DNA from: Bacteroidota bacterium
Lineage (GTDB): Bacteria > Bacteroidota > Bacteroidia > 2-12-FULL-35-15
Assembly: GCA_021413595.1 (NCBI GenBank)
Contig: JAIOQD010000009.1
Coordinates: 1-7,927 of the forward strand
Length of the DNA: 7,927 bases
Direction: 5' to 3'
Shown here: piece after piece, positions 6,850 to 7,927 of the stretch
Layout of the letters: each line of letters begins with the position of its first letter
Position numbering within the stretch: the stretch's first letter is position 1
Position numbers and translations under genes: made by a program
The notes under the pieces: model-generated
What the model was told of the DNA's origin: nothing
The model's database searches: none
Seen by the model: the letters and a program-made list of their open reading frames with translations, nothing else

Positions 6850-7263
6850 ATGAAAAAAATAAATTGCATCCTCCTGGTTGATGATAATCCGGCCGATAAC
6901 ACCTATCATAAAATCATTATCACTGAAGCTGAAATATGTAATCACATTCAAATTGTTACCAGTGGTCAGCAAGCTATTGATTATATAATTAATGCCAGTA
7001 AGCCGGGTCAGGCCGAACTCTTTCCCAAACCCGATCTTATATACCTTGATATTAATATGCCGGGTATGAATGGCTTCGAGTTTCTTGAAATATATCATAC
7101 ATTAGAGGAGGATCAGAAATCAAAAGCGGTGGTTATTATGCTTACCACTTCTTTAAACCCTGACGACAAAACAAAAGCAATGGGATTTAAGGAGGTGAAC
7201 GAATTTCAGAATAAACCGCTTAGTGTTGAAATAGTTCAGGAGACAGTACAAAAATATTTTTGA
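6850..7263 (+). CDS. Single-domain CheY/Rcp1-like response regulator
   Basis: Stand-alone receiver protein of 137 residues from ATG 6850. An in-frame TTG at 6841 would add three residues, but ATG matches the usual 'MKKINCILLVDDNP' beginning. The acidic pocket is Asp11-Asp12, the phospho-acceptor is Asp67 in 'LIYLDINMPGMNGFEFLE', the switch Thr is Thr99 in 'IMLTTS', and the conserved Lys is Lys122 in 'QNKPLS'. All the residues needed for Mg-dependent phosphorylation are present. There is no output domain, so it would signal through protein interaction or pass phosphate along a relay, as Rcp1 does with cyanobacterial phytochrome kinases. It lies about 210 bases after the truncated V4R kinase and is the only receiver in the window. 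Any of the neighbouring kinases, which share one type of transmitter, could be its donor; this pairing is inferred. The extended loop before Asp67 ('ASKPGQAELFPKP') is typical of the Rcp1-like group. Confidence 0.95.
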   Translation: MKKINCILLVDDNPADNTYHKIIITEAEICNHIQIVTSGQQAIDYIINASKPGQAELFPKPDLIYLDINMPGMNGFEFLEIYHTLEEDQKSKAVVIMLTTSLNPDDKTKAMGFKEVNEFQNKPLSVEIVQETVQKYF

Positions 7264-7331
7264 GATACATTTTTATGCATTGTGATAATTTAGAACATTA
7301 AAAAAACAAATAAAATCGTTGATTCAAAAAC

Positions 7332-7380
7332 GCAAAGCCTTCAAATTGGCAATGTTTAATTTATTTTTTTTCGGCTTTGC
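7332..7380 (-). terminator. Long-looped inverted repeat GCAAAGCC/GGCTTTGC, possible terminator
   Basis: Perfect 8-base arms at 7332-7339 and 7373-7380 enclose a 33-base AT-rich loop that contains a T8 run. On the + strand an A10 tract follows, so a U-tail terminator would work only for - strand transcripts, where five T residues follow one base after the stem. No - strand gene is visible for it to end. It may simply mark the boundary between the regulator and helicase units. Confidence 0.3.
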
Positions 7381-7491
7381 AAAAAAAAAACAGTTTTTAG
7401 AAATGCCCAGTGTCAGCGGATTTACAAATCAAAATTGTATCAATTAAACTGCTGGTCTAAGGCTCTGGAAAACAATAATTTCACCAAAGCC

Positions 7492-7521
7492 TTGGTAATC
7501 CAGAAATAAAGAGTATCTTTG
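7492..7521 (+). promoter_or_regulatory. Bacteroidota-type promoter for the DEAD-box helicase
   Basis: TTG at 7492-7494 (-33 element) and TATCTTTG at 7514-7521 (-7 element, consensus TAnnTTTG) are separated by 19 bases, close to the Bacteroidota primary sigma factor consensus. Transcription would start near 7526-7528, giving a leader of about 170 bases. The -33 element overlaps a small inverted repeat, ACCAA-AGCC-TTGGT (7483-7496). This is the only convincing promoter found in the window. Confidence 0.75.
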
Positions 7522-7565
7522 CCACAGTTTTAGTCAAAAAGGGATTTTTGCTAGGCGAATTAAAC

Positions 7566-7666
7566 AACAGTTTCTTACCTGTTATGAGTACCTAAGAGAG
7601 GCCACGCGAGCCTGGTACCAAGAAGAGTTACTTTTGTAAAATTCAACTCATTTTCCTACAAGTTGA
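7566..7666 (+). promoter_or_regulatory. Structured 5' leader of the DEAD-box helicase mRNA
   Basis: Four consecutive inverted repeats can form in the leader. They are AACAG/CTGTT (7566-7570 and 7579-7583), GTACC/GGTAC with inner GGC/GCC (7588-7592 and 7614-7618; 7600-7602 and 7610-7612), TTAC/GTAA (7628-7631 and 7636-7639), and TCAACT/AGTTGA (7643-7648 and 7661-7666). Long structured leaders are known on cold-inducible helicase mRNAs such as E. coli csdA. Regulation by temperature or by the helicase itself is only an inference here. Confidence 0.4.
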
Positions 7667-7697
7667 TTAAAGTAATTATAAACTTAATAAATCAATA

Positions 7698-7927
7698 ATG
7701 AACAAATTTGAAGCGTTAGGCTTTAACAATGCTATTGTTAAGGCAGTAACCGAGCTGGGTTTTGAAAGCCCAACTCCAATCCAGGAAAAAGTAATTCCTG
7801 TATTATTAACAGGTAATACCGACCTTGTAGCCTTGGCGCAAACAGGTACCGGAAAAACAGCAGCCTTTGGTTTGCCCTTAACACACCTGATCGATTTCGC
7901 ATCCCGCGATACACAAGCTATCATCAT
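7698..7927 (+). CDS. DEAD-box ATP-dependent RNA helicase, N-terminal part (runs off the window)
   Basis: 76 codons are visible from ATG 7698, and the frame is open to the window end. The start fits the family: a Q-motif region follows directly, with 'FEALGF' at 4-9, 'GFESPTPIQ' at 21-29 and the conserved Gln29. Walker A (motif I) 'AQTGTGKT' is at 47-54, followed by 'AAFGLPL'. The DEAD motif and helicase C-terminal domain lie beyond the window. These proteins use ATP to unwind short RNA duplexes in ribosome assembly, RNA decay and cold adaptation. The sequence looks like the RhlE/DeaD group, but the visible part does not separate the subfamilies, so no symbol is given. It has its own promoter at 7492-7521 and a structured leader, and is probably functionally unrelated to the signalling cluster. 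No Shine-Dalgarno sequence precedes the ATG; the upstream sequence is AT-rich. Confidence 0.93.
   Translation, partial: MNKFEALGFNNAIVKAVTELGFESPTPIQEKVIPVLLTGNTDLVALAQTGTGKTAAFGLPLTHLIDFASRDTQAII

Larger units (their letters stand above)
7264..7697. other. Intergenic region with inverted repeat, promoter and structured leader
   Basis: 434 bases with no gene visible. In order: AT-rich sequence after the regulator, a long-looped inverted repeat followed by an A tract (7332-7390), about 100 bases with nothing recognised, a Bacteroidota-type promoter (7492-7521), and about 170 bases of likely 5' untranslated leader with several small hairpins, leading to the helicase start. Confidence 0.7.

Noticed and set aside
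7676..7927. An 83-residue open frame on the - strand at the right edge
   Set aside because: It is the complement of the DEAD-box helicase start, whose + strand frame has a Q motif and Walker A; the - strand translation resembles nothing.
1..7927. CRISPR array, tRNA or rRNA genes
   Set aside because: No regularly spaced direct repeats, tRNA cloverleaf motifs or rRNA-like sequence were seen on either strand.

Overview
The window is AT-rich and looks like a chromosomal segment from a member of the Bacteroidota. Three things point there: a textbook Bacteroidota promoter (TTG, 19 bases, TATCTTTG) ahead of the last gene, phytochrome-type (Cph1-like) 'SHDLQEPLR' sensor kinases paired with a small Rcp1-like receiver protein, and a TTCGACA/GCTCA palindrome of the kind scattered through Bacteroidota genomes. 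All recognised genes lie on the + strand.

Layout: (1) 1-2193, the 3' part of a GAF-PAS-PAS-PAS histidine kinase, intact at its C-terminus. (2) 2194-2518, a palindrome-rich spacer. (3) 2519-4823, a second multi-PAS histidine kinase broken into two overlapping frames (2519-3496 and 3441-4823). The break fits an internal deletion of roughly 220 bases that removed the end of one PAS domain and the start of the next. (4) 4824-5210, a spacer with a 167-base MITE-like foldback (4888-5054) that carries a nested REP-like palindrome. (5) 5211-6641, a third kinase with a XylR_N/V4R-type ligand-sensing module in place of PAS domains; its ATPase domain stops abruptly inside the G2 box. (6) 6642-6849, a spacer with small inverted repeats and no gene. 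(7) 6850-7263, a single-domain CheY/Rcp1-like response regulator. (8) 7264-7697, a spacer with a long-looped inverted repeat, a clear promoter and a structured leader. (9) 7698 to the window end, the N-terminus of a DEAD-box RNA helicase.

How the genes may work together: the three transmitter (HisKA plus HATPase) modules are close paralogues, so the cluster looks like a tandem expansion in which one transmitter was combined with different sensors. The only receiver in view is the stand-alone regulator at 6850-7263, the natural candidate phosphate acceptor. It has no DNA-binding output, so it would act through protein contacts or a phosphorelay. Two of the three kinases appear damaged, which suggests a decaying array in which only the first kinase and the regulator are clearly intact. 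The helicase belongs to a separate transcription unit. I found no wholly new system. The most notable items are the zinc-site V4R histidine kinase and the foldback element.
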